NCBI GenBank assembly: GCA_008000375.1
Contig: SMOI01000057.1
Span: 6,115 to 70,114 of the forward strand
Origin: Poteriospumella lacustris
Lineage: Eukaryota > Sar > Chrysophyceae > Chromulinales > Dinobryaceae
Direction of reading: 5' to 3'
DNA: 64,000 nt
A program made the translations under genes and the position numbers. This document shows positions 45,583 to 60,300 of this stretch, in pieces; position 1 is the stretch's first letter; every line of letters starts with the position of its first letter. The notes below the pieces were generated by a model. That model searched no databases. It was not told the DNA's origin and saw only the letters and a program-made list of their open reading frames with translations.

Positions 45583-46251
45583 AGTGTTTCCCGCCTAGGG
45601 GTCTTCCCTTCTGTTGATATATGATATACAACAGCGAAGCAAACGCACAAAACGAACACGTGTTGAGAAGTGTAAGAGAACAAACCGGCAATCAATTAGA
45701 GTTTTAGTTAGTTCATCGTCGCGTTCATCGACGACACTACCCACAGATAGAGAATATATATACATAGGCGATTGCTCCTTACACAAGCAATACAAAAAAG
45801 GAGAAGTACACAGAGACAATGAACAACAGCAACAGCAGGTCGTTCAAACCCCAGTGCTATAATCAGGGTGAAACTAATTTCTTGGGGGAAGGTGTGGGGA
45901 TAGGGGGATTCGAGAACTATCAAACATCGGAACGACCACCAACGGTCCATCTCACGATCCTATTCGTTTAAGGTTTTTCCTCTTCATTTGTTCATTCATC
46001 CAGCAACGCCGCGAGAATGACAAGAAAGGGTGCGGGGGGGGGGAGGAAGAAAAGGGAGCACGGGACACTACTCTCCGATGCCGTTCAAACTAGGAGTCCC
46101 CCACAGATAAATATATAAAATAAACCGACCAGAAGAGACCCAACGACGGTCTAACTTTATATCGTTGTCTTGTTCTTCGGACGTTAAAAAAAAAAGAGAA
46201 ACAGACAATAAGGGCGCACCAACCAACCTACCAACGATTGGTGTTTCTGCC
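45583..46251. other. Convergent 3' spacer, no gene seen
   Basis: Lies between the stops of the synergin-like gene (plus) and the signal-peptide membrane protein (minus). It is A/T-moderate with short A and G runs (G run at about 46035-46043, A run at 46185-46194). No coding or RNA structure recognised; it should hold both 3' UTRs. Confidence 0.5.
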
Positions 46252-47710
46252 TTACTTCAAGAGCATTTCCATGTACAACGAGTAACCCATGGCCAGCACG
46301 TGGTTGGTGTCGTAGTATCCCATTTGTGCGGCAAACGATGGAGATTTACTGAGCAACCAGTTTTCCAACAGTGCATACGCATCACCAAAGGGTGTCTTTT
46401 TCCGCCGTGTCTCTGTGGACGGGGTGTTGGTGGTACTGGCGGGTGATGCATAGTGACTAGGTGAGGTCAGCAACGACGCGTACGCCGCTGATCCCATCTT
46501 GGTGGACTCTGACACCGCCATATCCGCGACCAGGACACTTTTACTACTGTTTGTTCTTCGAGGACGGTCCACCACCATCGGTGACGGAGCTGCTGCATGT
46601 TGTAAGCTCGACAACGTGGCGGGAGTGTTCGGAATATATTGGTCATCCTCGTCCAACATGATGTCATCCACCGTCTCGGGCACACGATGTCGGCCATACT
46701 GCTGCTGTTCTTTTTGTTTGATGCGCTTGTGTAAATTGCGACTGAAGCTTTCCAACACATACGCTTGGAACGTTTGGTACGCCCACATCACCATACCCAA
46801 CGCGAGGGCAGGGAAGATCACAATAAACGGGAGCAACCGACGAACGACTGCAATGGCAGGCATATACAAGATATTAGGCCCAAAGACACTATGGTGGCCT
46901 GCCTTCTTGGTGTATCGATAAGCCAACGTTAGACCAACCCGTGTTACTGAATCGGATGAGCGAAGTGTTGGCCAAACGATGGCATTGGAGGTACCCACTG
47001 CGGCATTCGCGGGCCTTGCATACATTTGACGAGCCATGACGAATAAAACCATGGATAACACTTGCAGAGGCACAGAAACAGACAGAGCAACGCGGTACGA
47101 CAGTGGATAGTTGACTCCGACCATTGCATTCACACGCGGGAGAAAGATTAAACTGTCGTAGACGGGGAAATTCTGCGTGATTGGGATCTTCACACCAAAG
47201 GCACATCCTTTGAGATCCATAGGGTTCTTGGCAAAATGTAAGGCCAGCCCTTTGAAGACAAACTTCTTGAACAGTTTGCTAGGACGGTTGAGTTTTCCTT
47301 TGCCAGTGTGGGAGGCGACCGTTTCTTTTGGCAGATCATGATTAATTTGTGAACCCGGTGCGGGGCTTGTGTTCATATTCGACAGAGATGATGCATCTAA
47401 CAAGGCATCGTATTGTCCGGGCTTGGTGGACTTCTCAGTGGCTGCAACCGCTGTCACTCCAGAAACTTCGTCGCCAGAATTGGCATGGGTAAAAGATTTC
47501 GCAGTCTCGTCCTCACCGCCTTTGAAAAATTTTGTTGGCACATTAATGAGGCGTGAAACTATAGAAAAATCGAGTGAAAATTAGTAAACCGCCGCGAAAA
47601 ATGCTACCAATCCACTCTTGGTACTCACCTGTTTTGGGGAATCTATCGGCTCTGACAACGATTTCGAGTGAGGCCAACACGGCCAACACAAGGAAGAGCG
47701 TCACTCTCAT
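46252..47710 (-). CDS. Signal-peptide membrane protein of unknown function (2 exons, 462 aa)
   Basis: I do not recognise the family. Exon 1 is 47710-47629, intron 47628-47559 (70 nt, G|GTGAGT...TATAG) and exon 2 is 47558-46252; the split Val codon joins in frame. Exon 1 encodes a clear signal peptide (MRVTLFLVLAVLASLEIVVRA, about 20 residues). The mature part begins with an acidic, Ser/Thr-rich stretch (about 40-110) and then a globular region (FAFKNPMDLKG-like block near 137-150, GVKIPITQNFPVYDSL). Two membrane spans follow, at about 183-203 (VALSVSVPLQVLSMVLFVMA) and 269-289 (LLPFIVIFPALALGMVMWAY). A Lys/Arg/Gln-rich helix comes after span 2, then a Ser/Pro/Thr-rich region and a short C-terminal domain with several Tyr. 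It is divergent from the giant secreted TIG protein, about 600 bases away. Confidence 0.75.
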
Positions 47711-48306
47711 TTTTCACCAAGGAGTATTGGCGATCCCTTCGCTTCTGCGAAGAAATATTAGTTATGGACGCAAGGAATGGATGCAAATGAGCGGAAGTCA
47801 ATTTCCTTCGGTCACACCGTCAACTCGCCGCCCTGAGATGATGAACTTCAAATGCAAATGTCAACATCATCTTCACCCCCTGCAATGTACAGACGGACCA
47901 AGATTCCCCTCTCTTTCATTCGTGGAGAGGGGTCACATTTTCCATCCGCCGTTGGCCGGACCATTCGTTTCCTATGGAAACCCAGGCTGGAATAGAAAAC
48001 GCAAAGTGACATTTAGGTTGGCAGGCCGGTGAACTCACAAGAGAAAAAGCAGGCAGTTTCGTTTTGGGTTGTGAGGGAACTTTTGGGGTTCCGCTCTGAC
48101 AGTCAAATTCATCATCGACTTCGGTGATTGCTTTTTCAACGAAAAGATTGATAGATTGATGGATTAACCGCTCGGCGGGAGTGTGATCATAGCTTTAGTC
48201 AAAGTTATTTAGCAGAATTATAAATAGATCTTTCAGTTATTTTCACTCGAACATTCATCAGAAAACCTTCAGCTTCAAGATTTCGATTTCGAAGTTGTCG
48301 TAAAGA
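47711..48306. promoter_or_regulatory. Divergent promoter region between two secretory-pathway genes
   Basis: About 600 bases between two outward-facing starts, both of proteins with signal peptides. A/T content rises toward the TIG gene start (48180-48250). A plus-strand open frame crossing 47574-48032 overlaps exon 1 of the minus gene and looks random. No defined element recognised. Confidence 0.4.
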
Positions 48307-51300
48307 ATGATGTTGGTGACAATATGGCTATACGCCATTGCCTTCCTGCTATTGGCTTGTCATTCGGTGAATTCTGATGACTTCTCGAAGCATGGTACGT
48401 GTTTGTTTTCTTGTGTAGTGGTGACCTTTTTGTTGATGCCCATTACTTGTGTTCTTAGGTTTGTTCTGGAGTGGTTCTTCGTTTATCTCGTCGGCCATAT
48501 CATCCCAGGGTATTTGGGAAGATGTTCGTGGAGCGAAGTTAAACTTTACACTTCCGATGTCGAAATTGGTCGTTCTATCGTATTTCTTCAATGTTGAGGG
48601 CATCCGCGATATCGATGGGTTACCCCTCCCACGTGAAGGCACATCTGAGTATTTGCAAGTACGCTGCAAAGTTGACGGAATTCCCTTCCGTATGTCCAGC
48701 TCAATGACATCAAATTATGACGTGGAGACAAAAATCATGTCCAAACTATCGTCGATTTTCGCCGCCAATTTAACGGCAGGTGTCCATGAAGTTGTTCTTC
48801 AGTGGAAACGAACCGGAACACGAATGAAGAAATGGGTGGCAGCCAGTGACTTTGCCAATCCATCTTTTTCGTTTCTCGCGCAAGCTGATTTCGAAAGTGT
48901 TGGTGTTTTGCATGAGTTGAATGATGCATATATCAACAGTGCTGAATCGTGGAAACAAATGACAAAGAACTTGACGTTCTTTCTTCCAAAAGATTCACCA
49001 GTATCCATCAGTTTCAGTGCAGTGGTACAACCACAACTCCAGTCCTTTATCAAGGATCGAAGTATGGAATATATCACGCTGCGACCCGTCATCGACAGTA
49101 TCGCTTACGTCGATGGTGCACAAACATACGGTTGCAACCCATGGAATCCATCCTCTGCCACGGTGCAAGGCAACTTGCGACTCAATATGACTGGAGGTTA
49201 TCATACGGTCGCTGTCCAGTGGCGTAAAATGGGCAATGCTTTCCGAGGATGGACATCGAATCCATCTTTTCTGGATGGTTTCACCACCTCCCGCAACATC
49301 ATTGTTTCGGTGGAGAAATTCCAATCGCCCGTGATTCAAAGTCACGACCGCGCAATTATCAAATCCACCTCAGACGATGTGACTTGGAAGAATGTCGGGA
49401 ATCAGGCTATCGAATTGTCATTGATCAAAGAGAGCGCTGTCGTTGTGCGATATGCGCTTCCGGTTTCGCAGCATAGCAACCCCAATTTGGATTCGAATTC
49501 TTGGGAACCCTTGGCGCAGCTGAAAGCCCGCGTTGTCATTGATGGCATTGCGTATACGCAATTGGGAAGTACGATTGGCGTAGGATCGCGAACTTTCCGT
49601 GATAATGTTGGTCAATTGGCTGTGGTGCTTCCGGTTGGTACGCATTCCATTTCGCTGCAATGGCAAACAAGTCCTGGGGTCTCATGGACGTTGTTGAATG
49701 AAATTGCAAATGGCTTTGCCCACGGTGAATCGCTATTGACGTATGTCAGCTCAGAAAACGCAAAGCCATCAATTACCGCCCCATCGTCAGCGAAGGGTCA
49801 AAAGGATGGCGTCATTGTCTTTGATTCCGTTTCCATCGAGGATATTGACAGTGAATTGACATCTGGAATGCTGGTGCAGCTCAATTTGACAGTGAGTCAC
49901 GGTACCTTGGCCTTCCCCAACACCCCTTTGTTGGCCAATGACATCGATTTCATTCACTATGAGAACCAAACAGTGGTTGTATTGATGGATACGGTCGAGA
50001 ATATTAATGCAGCGTTGAAGGGTATGGAATATTATCCCAACTATCTGTACTACGGTGTGGATCAATTGAAGTTGTCGTTGTCGGATCTGAGCAATACTGG
50101 CTATGGTCCACCTTTGTACGATGAAGATACCATCACATTGGACATCACCTTCATTGACTATCCCTTCACATTGCAGATGCCAGACCACCTCTATTTCGAA
50201 GTGATGAATGAGACCTCGCAGTTGGCCATATCTCCGATTGACTTGCGTGATGTCGATCCTATCGGCTCCATGTTTGTAGCGCATGCATCAGTTTCGTGTG
50301 GTGTTCTTCAAATTAAGGCTTCCGATACTTTGAAGAGTCAATTGGTGTTTTCCTATGGCAGTGATGTCAACACCGATGGAACGCTTGTCTTCAAAGCCCC
50401 GTTCGCCGTTATGAAAGAAGTGTTGAAGACGCTATCGTATTCGGTCCCATCCACCTGTGTTGGCAGAGTCCACCCGGAAGTCTTTCGTTTGTCTGTGACC
50501 GATTTGGATTATCTCAGCCAATCAATTACCTTGCACACACTGATTGAAGTGAGTCGTGCACGAGCCTCGGCCTCCATTGGTTCGATTAACTTCCCCCGCT
50601 GGAGCTTGGTGGGAGTCACACCCGTCCGATTATCGCGAGGAAGCCTATTGGCAAATGATTCTTATCAACTGACGTTCGGCGTTGGTCCAAGCAGTGTTGC
50701 CGAAGAACCCTTTTCTCCATTCGTGCCCACTCCAAACGCTGCTATGAGTGAAATTGCATTCTTTACGAGCTCTCAAATGCGTTACAAGTTGACCGTGCGA
50801 TACGGCAACATGACGGCCAAGGCCGTTGGATCGACATATCTTTTGCGAGACGAGACCCAGACCGTTTATTTTCAAACATCTTCCGCCATCGATGCTAAAT
50901 TCACCGAAGCGAATGTGGTTTTCCACGGTGTGTACCTACCATTGCTCGCGGTAGATGCCTCTCGTACACGATGGTCATGTGTCCTGCCTGCTTCAAGCTT
51001 CACGTCTGACATGCAGAATGTGGTATGGATCAAATTGGCATTCGATGGAATCGACGGCGATTGGGTGGAAACAAACTATTTGACGTACTTCCTCACCGAA
51101 CAGGTTCAAATCACAAAAGTGTATCCAGCAACGGTGGTGCGAAGTGCACGATCGTTGATATCGTTGGTGGTGAACCAGCCATCGTTGGTGGAAAGCTGCG
51201 TCTTTGGGGGAAATGTCTCGACGGTTATCTTCAAATCAAGCGAGAATATCATTCATTGCTCCGCACCAGTGTTTTCGGGTAATGATTCCACGGTGACGTT

Positions 51301-54300
51301 GGCACTCGCCTATGCGAACGGACATCAAGCCGTTTGGAAAGAATCGTTGTTACAACTTGTATCTGATCCGTTGGTCCACAATGCGACATTGACCGGTGAA
51401 CAAACGGAAGGAGGCTGGGTCATGTCCTTTCAGGGTACATGGAATCGTATGGATGTCGATTCCGTGGCTTCCATCTCGGCGACGATCTCATCAGTGGGAT
51501 TGAAGCCGTCCCTGTTGTACATTGACGATCAGGACATTCTTCATTTCGCTGCACCGTTGAGCGTGAAAGAAGTCCGTGACATTTGCAGCCGACAAGTGTC
51601 TTGGAAATCGTCATTGTCGTTTGATGCATATGTGACCCCGGGAGTGGACATTCAATGTTCCAGTGGTCTGATGCAGACATTGTTTGCCGATGAGCGCAGT
51701 ACACCCACGACCAGTGTCGTAAAGACGTACGCGGTGAAGACGGATTCGATTACAATTTATGGTTCCTTCGCTGTCACTGATATGGCGAATGCATCGTGTG
51801 CCATCGATGGTGCCGTGTATTACCCCACGGTGATGAGTGGCGTGGCCGTCACTTGCCCCTTACCGGTGTATGCCAATGTCACGGCGGTGCGTCTTCAAAC
51901 AACGAACGGACTGGTTCTCTTTGAGCAGACCATCAATCGATCAGCAATTCCTCGAATTGAGAGTGTGTACCCTCTTCAAGTTCTGTCGAAGACCAAATCG
52001 ACCCTTCGGGTGACATTAGATCGCCCTCTGGTCCTTGCCGCCGATGCGTTGTTGATGTGTACTTTCCGAGGAGTCGATGTGGCTGCGACTTTGACTGATC
52101 GTCAGACCATTTCGTGTGAATCACCTCTTCTGCCAACCGGCAATGTGTCCTTCAGTGTGCGATACAATGATTTGCAGCTCATCACGGCGGACAACAACAA
52201 TGCCACAAAAATCGATTTAGCAGCATACGATGGTCCATTTGTGGCCAGTCTCTTTCCCATGTACGGTAGTACGGTCGGTGGTGACGTCGTTTCCATTCAT
52301 GGTGGTGGATTCTCGTTGATCCAATCGGATGTCTTCTGTCGATTTGGGGACGTATTGAGCATTGGTACCGTCGTAGCCGATGATACGATTACGTGTTTAT
52401 CACCATCGATGGCACTTCCTGTGCAGGTGATTGTGAAGTTGGACTCCGACAAGCCGTTGATGATGCACAAGCTGTTGTCTTTCCATTATCTTCAAGTGCC
52501 TCAGGTGTTTTCCGCTGAACGATCCAGTTACAATGTACCCACTGCGTCTGTGCTCGTGAAAGGCATCAATTTCCGTCGTGGTTTGCCCACGTATTGTGCC
52601 GCGAATAATGATTTGCTGGTGAATGCCGTGGTCTTGTCAGATACGCAAATCGCTTGTCCTGAGTCGTTCTCCGTGGCCAATACCACGATTCAAGTTATCG
52701 TTGGCAGCCTCGATGACGTTCGCTTCCAAAGCAATGTCATTTCGTTGAAAGAAACCACGGAATGGGAGATTGAGAATATCTACCCGGATGTTGTCTTTGC
52801 GGGTACAAGACTACCGTTTATCTTCCGAGGAAGTGTACTGCCTTCGACTTTGGTGGCGGATGATTTTCAGGTGTCAGCCAACCAAACAACGTGTTCGGAC
52901 TGTCAACTCGTCAGCTCGACGGTCTTATCCTGCACATGCGTAGTGACGACACAACCGGGAACTCTTCGTTGGACCGTTGATGTTGCTGGACAATTGGCGG
53001 TGGTGCCATCATCGATCGAAACCAAAGTCGTGGCTGCACCCATGATTGAGGACATTTCCCCGAAAGCCGCGTTTATTGCGGGTGGAGAAGTTGTGTACAT
53101 TCGAGGTGAGGGGTTCCTGGCCTTGTTTCGAGAGGCAACGACCGTCTTCTGCAACTTCACTGCCAATCATTTGGCAACAGCCACTGCCTTTAATGACAGT
53201 ATGATTGGATGTATCACACCTGCGGTCTCGTCCACACACAAGGGCACCGTGGGCTTGGTGTTGAACACTGGTGCTCGTGTAGATGGTGTAGCATCGTTCC
53301 AATACTTGCGACCTCCGCAACTGTGGAGTGTGGACAAGTCGACGTTGTTTTCTACGGGCAATGAGGTGCTCACGGTCTTTGGGTCACATTTTGATGAGCA
53401 ATTCCGATATAAATGTCGGTTCGGCAGTGATCAGGTGGTGATAGCGAAGGTGGTGAGTTCGACGTCGTTGACGTGTATCACTCCATCGTTCACCGTTGAA
53501 GGCGCCATTTCGTTGGGTATCTCTGTCGAAGACTCATTTTCTCCCATCGACGTCTTGACGGTGACGATTGTACCGTCGGCGTCCGTCACTGGTGTCGAGC
53601 CTTCTGTGTTGAACGCATCTGGTGGTGAATTTATCACTATTGGTGGTGTATTCCGCCAAGAGGATGTGTACACCTGTGCGTTCAATAGTACCGCGATTAC
53701 TGCCACTTGGTTGGATTCGTCGGCACTTGTTTGCAAGACACCGGTCTTCGGAGATGCTTCATTCGTCCACCTACGTGTCATTGAAAACGGAATGGATGTG
53801 AAGTTTGGGTCCAATTCCCTCTCCACCATCGCCGTGGTGCAACCAGACTTATCTACCGAACTCAGTAACTTGCCGGCGTCGATGGAATCAGTGCCTATTG
53901 TGAGTGATGTGAGTACGACGACGATTGATATTCGGGGTGGAACCTTTGTGCAAGTGTCCTTTGAAGAGCAGTTGGCTGACGTGCGAATGATCTGTGACTT
54001 TGGTGACAATCAAACAGTACCAGCCGTACGGATAGGACTTCGTACCATCTCTTGCCTCTCTCCATCGCTGACCAGCAATGATGCGACATCGATCACGCTG
54101 AAGGTGATTGTACCACCCGTTCAGGAGATTGCTTCGATTCAACTGAATATCCTGGCTTCCGATACGATTATCTCCGTGGCGCCGAATAAGGTTCTGTTGG
54201 GAACACGTCGCGAAATTGTGGTGACAGGTTCTGATTTCTCGCGTGCACGTAAGGTGTCGTGTGTCTTTGGCAACATCGCCACGCCATCGAACATGTTGTC

Positions 54301-57300
54301 CGATGGCTTTTTGGCCTGTCAAGCACCCCCTATTGAAGGTTCTTTTCAAGTTGGTGTCAGCTTTGATGGCACACGGGTTTTCCCAGACCATCCGTTGGTT
54401 ATCCAAGTTCTTCCTCGGCCATTTTTCAAAGAAATGTCTCCACTGATGATGCCGGCTACGTCGGGAAGTAATACGACGGTCCGTATCACCGGTGGAAATT
54501 TCTTCTCTTTGGAAGAGATGGGTTCCTTTGGGTGTCACTTGGGCAACATGTCGTCTGGGTCAATGATCATTCATTCGGATAGCGAGCTCTCCTGCGTTTG
54601 GCAAAATGTGACGTCCGGAACGTACAGCGTTGCAGTTTCGTCGGCGAAGGAGTCGTTGTCGACGACCTTTGATCTTCTCGTTCAAGAAGATCTCAAGGTG
54701 TTCGCGGCGTATCCATCGCATATCACGGCCGTCTCTTCCCCTTCCACTGCGATTCTTCTGAAAGGTGCCAATTTCTTTGCATCGGAATACTTGCAGTGTT
54801 TCGTGGGTGATAAACAGACAAGTGCGGTGGTCCTGTCCACCGATACGATCTCCTGTGGGTTCCACAATGTTGTTTGGTCCGCTGGTAACCATTCCTTCGG
54901 TCTACTCTTCAAAGATACTCACGTCGTCATGGCGGAGAATACCTTGATGATTGTCGATGGCAGTGTGATTACTTCCCACAGCCCCACGGTGGGTTCCATG
55001 CTTGGGGGAGACCAAATAGCCATTTCTGGTTCGAAGTTTTCATCGTCGGCGCAGTATACATGCCGCTTTGGTACCGCACAAACAGAAGCGATTTACAAAT
55101 CCTCGTCCCTGTTGGTCTGTCAATCCCCGTCGCACAGTGATGGCATCACGACTTTTGAATTGTTGGAGAACGACGCACCGGTACCGTTTGCAGATGCTGA
55201 GGACAGTCACACCTTCACATTCTATCCGATGAATACACTGGTGGCGTTGTCTCCCTCGGCGGTCTACGTTGCATCCACCATGAATGTCACCGTGACATCC
55301 AGTGATGAGTTGGTCTTGGATGAATATGCCTGTGTCGTGAATGGAACCACTGTCTCCGCAACGAGGACTTCCGTGCGATCGTTGATGTGCAACATTGCGT
55401 TCTGGAGTGAGACGGGTGTGGTTGCATTGCATTTGGTCAATGCCGAAGGTGTGCGGGTGACCAACCAATTGTCGCTCCAATTTGTGAACCCCGTCATCTT
55501 GCAAGCATCGAGTGTGATTGTGGTGGCTGCCGATGAGAAATCGCGTGTGTTGCTTCGTGGACAAAATGTCCCCATTGGTGTGGTATACACGTGTCATTTC
55601 AACGACGAAACAACGACCGGATTGGCCCTTGCGGACAACATGTTGGCGTGTTCATTGCCATCGCACCTTGAAGCCGGTCAAACAATGGCCTTCCGTGTCA
55701 CCTTCGGCGGAACTCCTGCGATTATGCCAACAGCCGTGGTCAACGTCGTTGATGTGCCTATGGTCTCCACCTTGTCGGATGTGACGGTAGCCAGCAATGG
55801 CGATATTGTCTGGACGATTCAAGGTCAATCGTTGCAATCGAATGTGTACCCGACCATGTGTGTCGCGGACAACGTCTCCGTTGCTGCCACCGTTTCCAAT
55901 GCTTCACTCATTCGATGTCGGTTCGCATCCCCGTATACCTGCCCTGCATCGTTTCATGTGAAGATCGCCGATGTATTCGCAGTCGTTCAAGACTCGTTTG
56001 TGTTGCCTTGTTCTTCGATACCATCGATATCCAGTGCGACACCCCTCGTTGTTGTCGATGCTCAGGAAACGATGTTTGAATTCTCCGGGCAGCGATTGCG
56101 ACAATTTGAGGCCCTGCAATGTGTTCTGGGTTCTATGATTGGCGAAGTGGCCGTGCGATCCGATGATACTGCGTCGTGTACTCTGTTGATCTCCTCGTGT
56201 CCTCCGAGCAACGAACGTGATCTGCGTGTGTACTCCGGTAACCAGGTGATTTTCTCGCATCCGTTCGATTGCTCTGCACAGGAGGTGGCAGTATTTGCGG
56301 TGTCGCCATCAATGGTCACTGAGAAGAACAACCTGCTGTTGTCTGTGGCAGGTGTGTTCAGTCCGTGGCAATCGTATGTGTGTCAAGTGGATGCGGTGCC
56401 AGTGAGTGCAGCAGTTTTTGTGGACAAGGCGATGGTGCAGTGCTTCCTGGTTGATGTCCCAGCCGTTGGTGTGCACAATCTGACCGTCGTGACCGTCGAT
56501 TCGTTGGTCATCGGTTCGTCGTCGTTCAAGGTTTTGGACCAAGTGACGTTGGTAGATGTTGACGTCCGCAGTCAGGAGTATAAGTCGTTGGTACACGTGA
56601 CAGCATCGATGTCGGCAGAGGATGTGGCCACCTCCGCGTGGTATTGCTCTGTTGAGGATGTGTTGTTATCCGCTGCTATGTTTGCCACTGACGCTACTCA
56701 GTTCGTCTGTGATGTCACTCGTTTCGCGGTGGATTTGTGTTCGAAAGACACCGTGGCAGTATCCTTGATCAGCAGTGATGGTTTGGTTGCGAGCACTTCC
56801 ACGTTCGTAAAAGGCCGCCGTTTCTGTGCAACCTCTCAGCAGTCAGGTGCGGTTCCGCTGTTGATGCCTGAAGCCATCGCTGTCAACGGCTCCGGCCTCC
56901 AATCATATCTGTCATCGTTGACGATGAAACAAGACCAATCGCTGGACATTACCAGTGTCGCTGACATGTGGACCTATGAATCGAATGCCGAAACCCAGCA
57001 GAATGGGGATGGTTTCCTTCCCACCGATGAAACGTTCTTGGGATGGTACAACGTTACCGATCGGGACCTCTCCATGAACACGACGAAGTATATGGCATGG
57101 GCAGGAGTAGATGCTACAGCGTTCTCTTCAATTATCGATACCAATGATTTCCTATTGGATTCATTGTTGGAGAACAAGCCGTTGATGGTCTCGTATGTGC
57201 GTCCGAAAGTGGTTGATTCGGTGAATGGTACGTGGTTGGATGTCTTTGGACAGAACTTTGTGTCCCACACCGTGTGTATCATTGGCAACAACACTGAAGT

Positions 57301-60300
57301 ACCGACGGTCTATTTGACCTCGACGATGTTGAAATGCTTTGTCCCACCACCGTCGTTGTTCCAAGAATTGTCTCTGATTACCTTGCGCACGAAGAATACC
57401 AAATCGATGGGTGTTTCCTCCTCTTCTTCCTTTGCAGCAGTGTGGTATGATGTCATGTACCAAACCGTGTTCCATGGCGAGAAAACGACGGCGGCGGCGG
57501 TGGATATGTCGTCCATCGGTGTCGCAGATGTTGCTGCGGAGTTGTCATCGTCGACCGCTCGTCACTCGTTTGTATGTCTGTTGAAAGATGGATGTGAATG
57601 GGCTGGGCACAGCAGTTCCGTTGTGTCGACGCTGGATGGATCACCTCAAATTCCATTGAGCTATCGCTTTGAAGGCTCCCAACAGAACGCTCGCAATACG
57701 ACGAGGCCCGCTCAGAATTTGACTTCGTCAGCCAATGCAACGACGATGACGACGACTGTTTCGTCGCTGCGACCAATGTCCCAAATCTTCGTGGTAGACC
57801 CGCAAGATATCTCGTTGCCCTGTGACGATTGTTTCCTCCAAGCGATTGGATCATTCATGAAACAAGATGGTCCTTTCGCCTTGCACATCATAGGCTACAA
57901 TGACAGCCGGCCGTGCCAAACCTCGGTGTACAACGAAGACTCCGAATTGTATTGCAGTCTTCCTCAAGACCTACATCCGGGAACAGTGAATGTCTCGATC
58001 GTTACGGCGAATAAAGTGGCGTTGTTCACGACAGCGGTTCACATGACGTTGAATAGCGCACAGAATCATGGATGGTCGTACCGTCGCGAGGATCGTTTTG
58101 AGCGTTTGCGTCCTGTGGTGGCGTCGGTGTATCCCACCTTTGGCTGGTCCAACTTTGCTTCGTCATTCGATTTGTCGGGTGAGTATTTGTCGATGGTGGC
58201 GTCGGTGGCGTTTGTTTCGAAATCGGACAATAATCAGTTGACCGCGGTACACTTCGTTGCCAGCGAGAACAAAGTCGAACTTCAGACACCGCTCGGTTTC
58301 ATCGCCGGTGAATATGCGATCGTCTTACGAACGGTGGGTGGTGAATCGTATCAACTTACACAGACCATTCGTTTGTTGGATCAACCGTATCTGTTGTCCG
58401 CCTTCACATCCGAAGAATCGGCCCGGCTGGTACACGTCTTTGGGGAAGGATTTGATGCGTATGCTCAAGTGATATGCAAGATGACGTATCTGAATCACTC
58501 GTCGGTCGTGTCACCTGGCAAAATCTTCAGTGATCAAATGGTGCAATGCCAAAAGGACGAAGACGTTGTGCTGGGCGCTCAGTTTTCGTTGTCCTTCAAC
58601 GGCATCGATTTCTCTTCGTCTGTTCCCTTGGTTGATGTGGCATATGAACAGTACCAACGCAATCGGACGGAAGGTGGAAAAGACACCGCTCTAGTGGTGA
58701 ATCACCGTGAACCTGCCGGTAGCGCTTCCCTCGATAGTGGTGCAGGAGTCGATAGTGCCACCAATGATCCTGTCCATGTTACCTTCAGCTGCTTGCGTAG
58801 TAACCTCGTGACCATGCGATTGCTTGAACAAAATCTGAAGGCGTTGAACACCAATTTCATGTGCACGTTGGATGGACGTTCAATGGGCGAAGCATTGTAC
58901 CAATCGTCGAAAATGGCGGTATGCAAGTTGCCACCTCAAAGACCAGCGGACTACCGGGTACAATTGCTCGATAGCAATGGCAAAATCGCGGCGATTGACA
59001 CCGCTGTCAGTTGCGTACCTGAGCCTAAAGTTTCCGGTGTCGTCGTAACGCCGATGATGGATCCAGTGAAAACCACCATCATCGTGCGCGGTGTTTACTT
59101 TTCGGAGTTTATGTCGATTCGTTGTTACGTTGGCGATCTGTACGGTGAACTTTCGGTCTCATCGCAATCCAAAATGCTGTGTACGATTGCTCAACTGCAA
59201 AGCCATGTGGATAACGAGCCTGTTGTGTTTGGTATCTCGATCAATGACCGTGTTGTCTTCGAAAGTTCATTCTGCTTGACGGATCACCTATTGTTGGATG
59301 GCGGAGAAGTTGCGTTTTTGTCGTCATCCGATGGCGCGAAAGGTGTTTGTCGGTCGATGACACCGGCTCCATCCGAAGAGAAGCCCGCGGCTGTTGCTTA
59401 TAACTTCAGTATTCGCAGTGTGTTCCCTCGAAGTGGATTAACGTCCGGCAATACCGTGGTTCGCATCGGTTTGTTGGGTGTGACCTCCACCTCCGGTGTT
59501 CAATGCTTGTTTGACGGTCTTGCGATGCCTGCCTTTGTGGTGGATAGTGAATCGATTGCTTGTCGGACACCGGCACATGTTCCTGGTGATGTGACGTTGA
59601 AAGTCGTGTCGAACGACAACGTCATTCACTGGTGTTGTGAGACGTTTACATTCTACCCACCGATGTTGATCACCTATTGGGAACCTGTGCGATTGAATGG
59701 GTATGTTCAAAGTGTGGTCGTCCTGCGGTTGACGAGTTTGATACCCGACGTCGTCTTCTACTGTCACGTGAACAACCACGACGTGGTAAGTGCGACGGTG
59801 ATCAACAACACTCATGTCGCGTGTCGTGTTCCGGTGCTCTATACCGCTTCGGTGAATATCAGTGTGGGATCGTTCGACAGCGTATGGTCGAATGCGGTCA
59901 CGTTGGGGGTGGAACATACAGATTCGTTGATGGTGATTACCCCAACGTTTGGTTCCGTCTACGGTGGAACGAAAGTGATGGTGACATTGTCGCGAGGTTT
60001 GACGTTGGAAGATCCTCATTGTGAGTTCGGTGAGTTTGGTCGTATTCCCGGTCGTGTGGTCACGGCAGATGTTGTGGAATGTCTGTCACCTGCATCTGCG
60101 ACATTGGCGGTTGTCGATCTGTACCTGGTCGATGGTGCTGGAGTCGATGATCCCAAGTTCTATGCCGGTACGTACAAGTACCTGCACCCAGCGACCTTGT
60201 ATCGTGTGGATCCAGTGAGCTATGAGTTGGGTAAACCGATGGATTTACATTTGTACGGTGGAAACTTCATGGATTCGTCGTTCTTGGTCTGTTTGGTGGA

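Noticed and set aside
47574-48032. A 152-codon plus-strand frame across the divergent promoter
   Set aside because: It overlaps exon 1 and the intron of the minus-strand signal-peptide gene and has no domain-like or compositional support.
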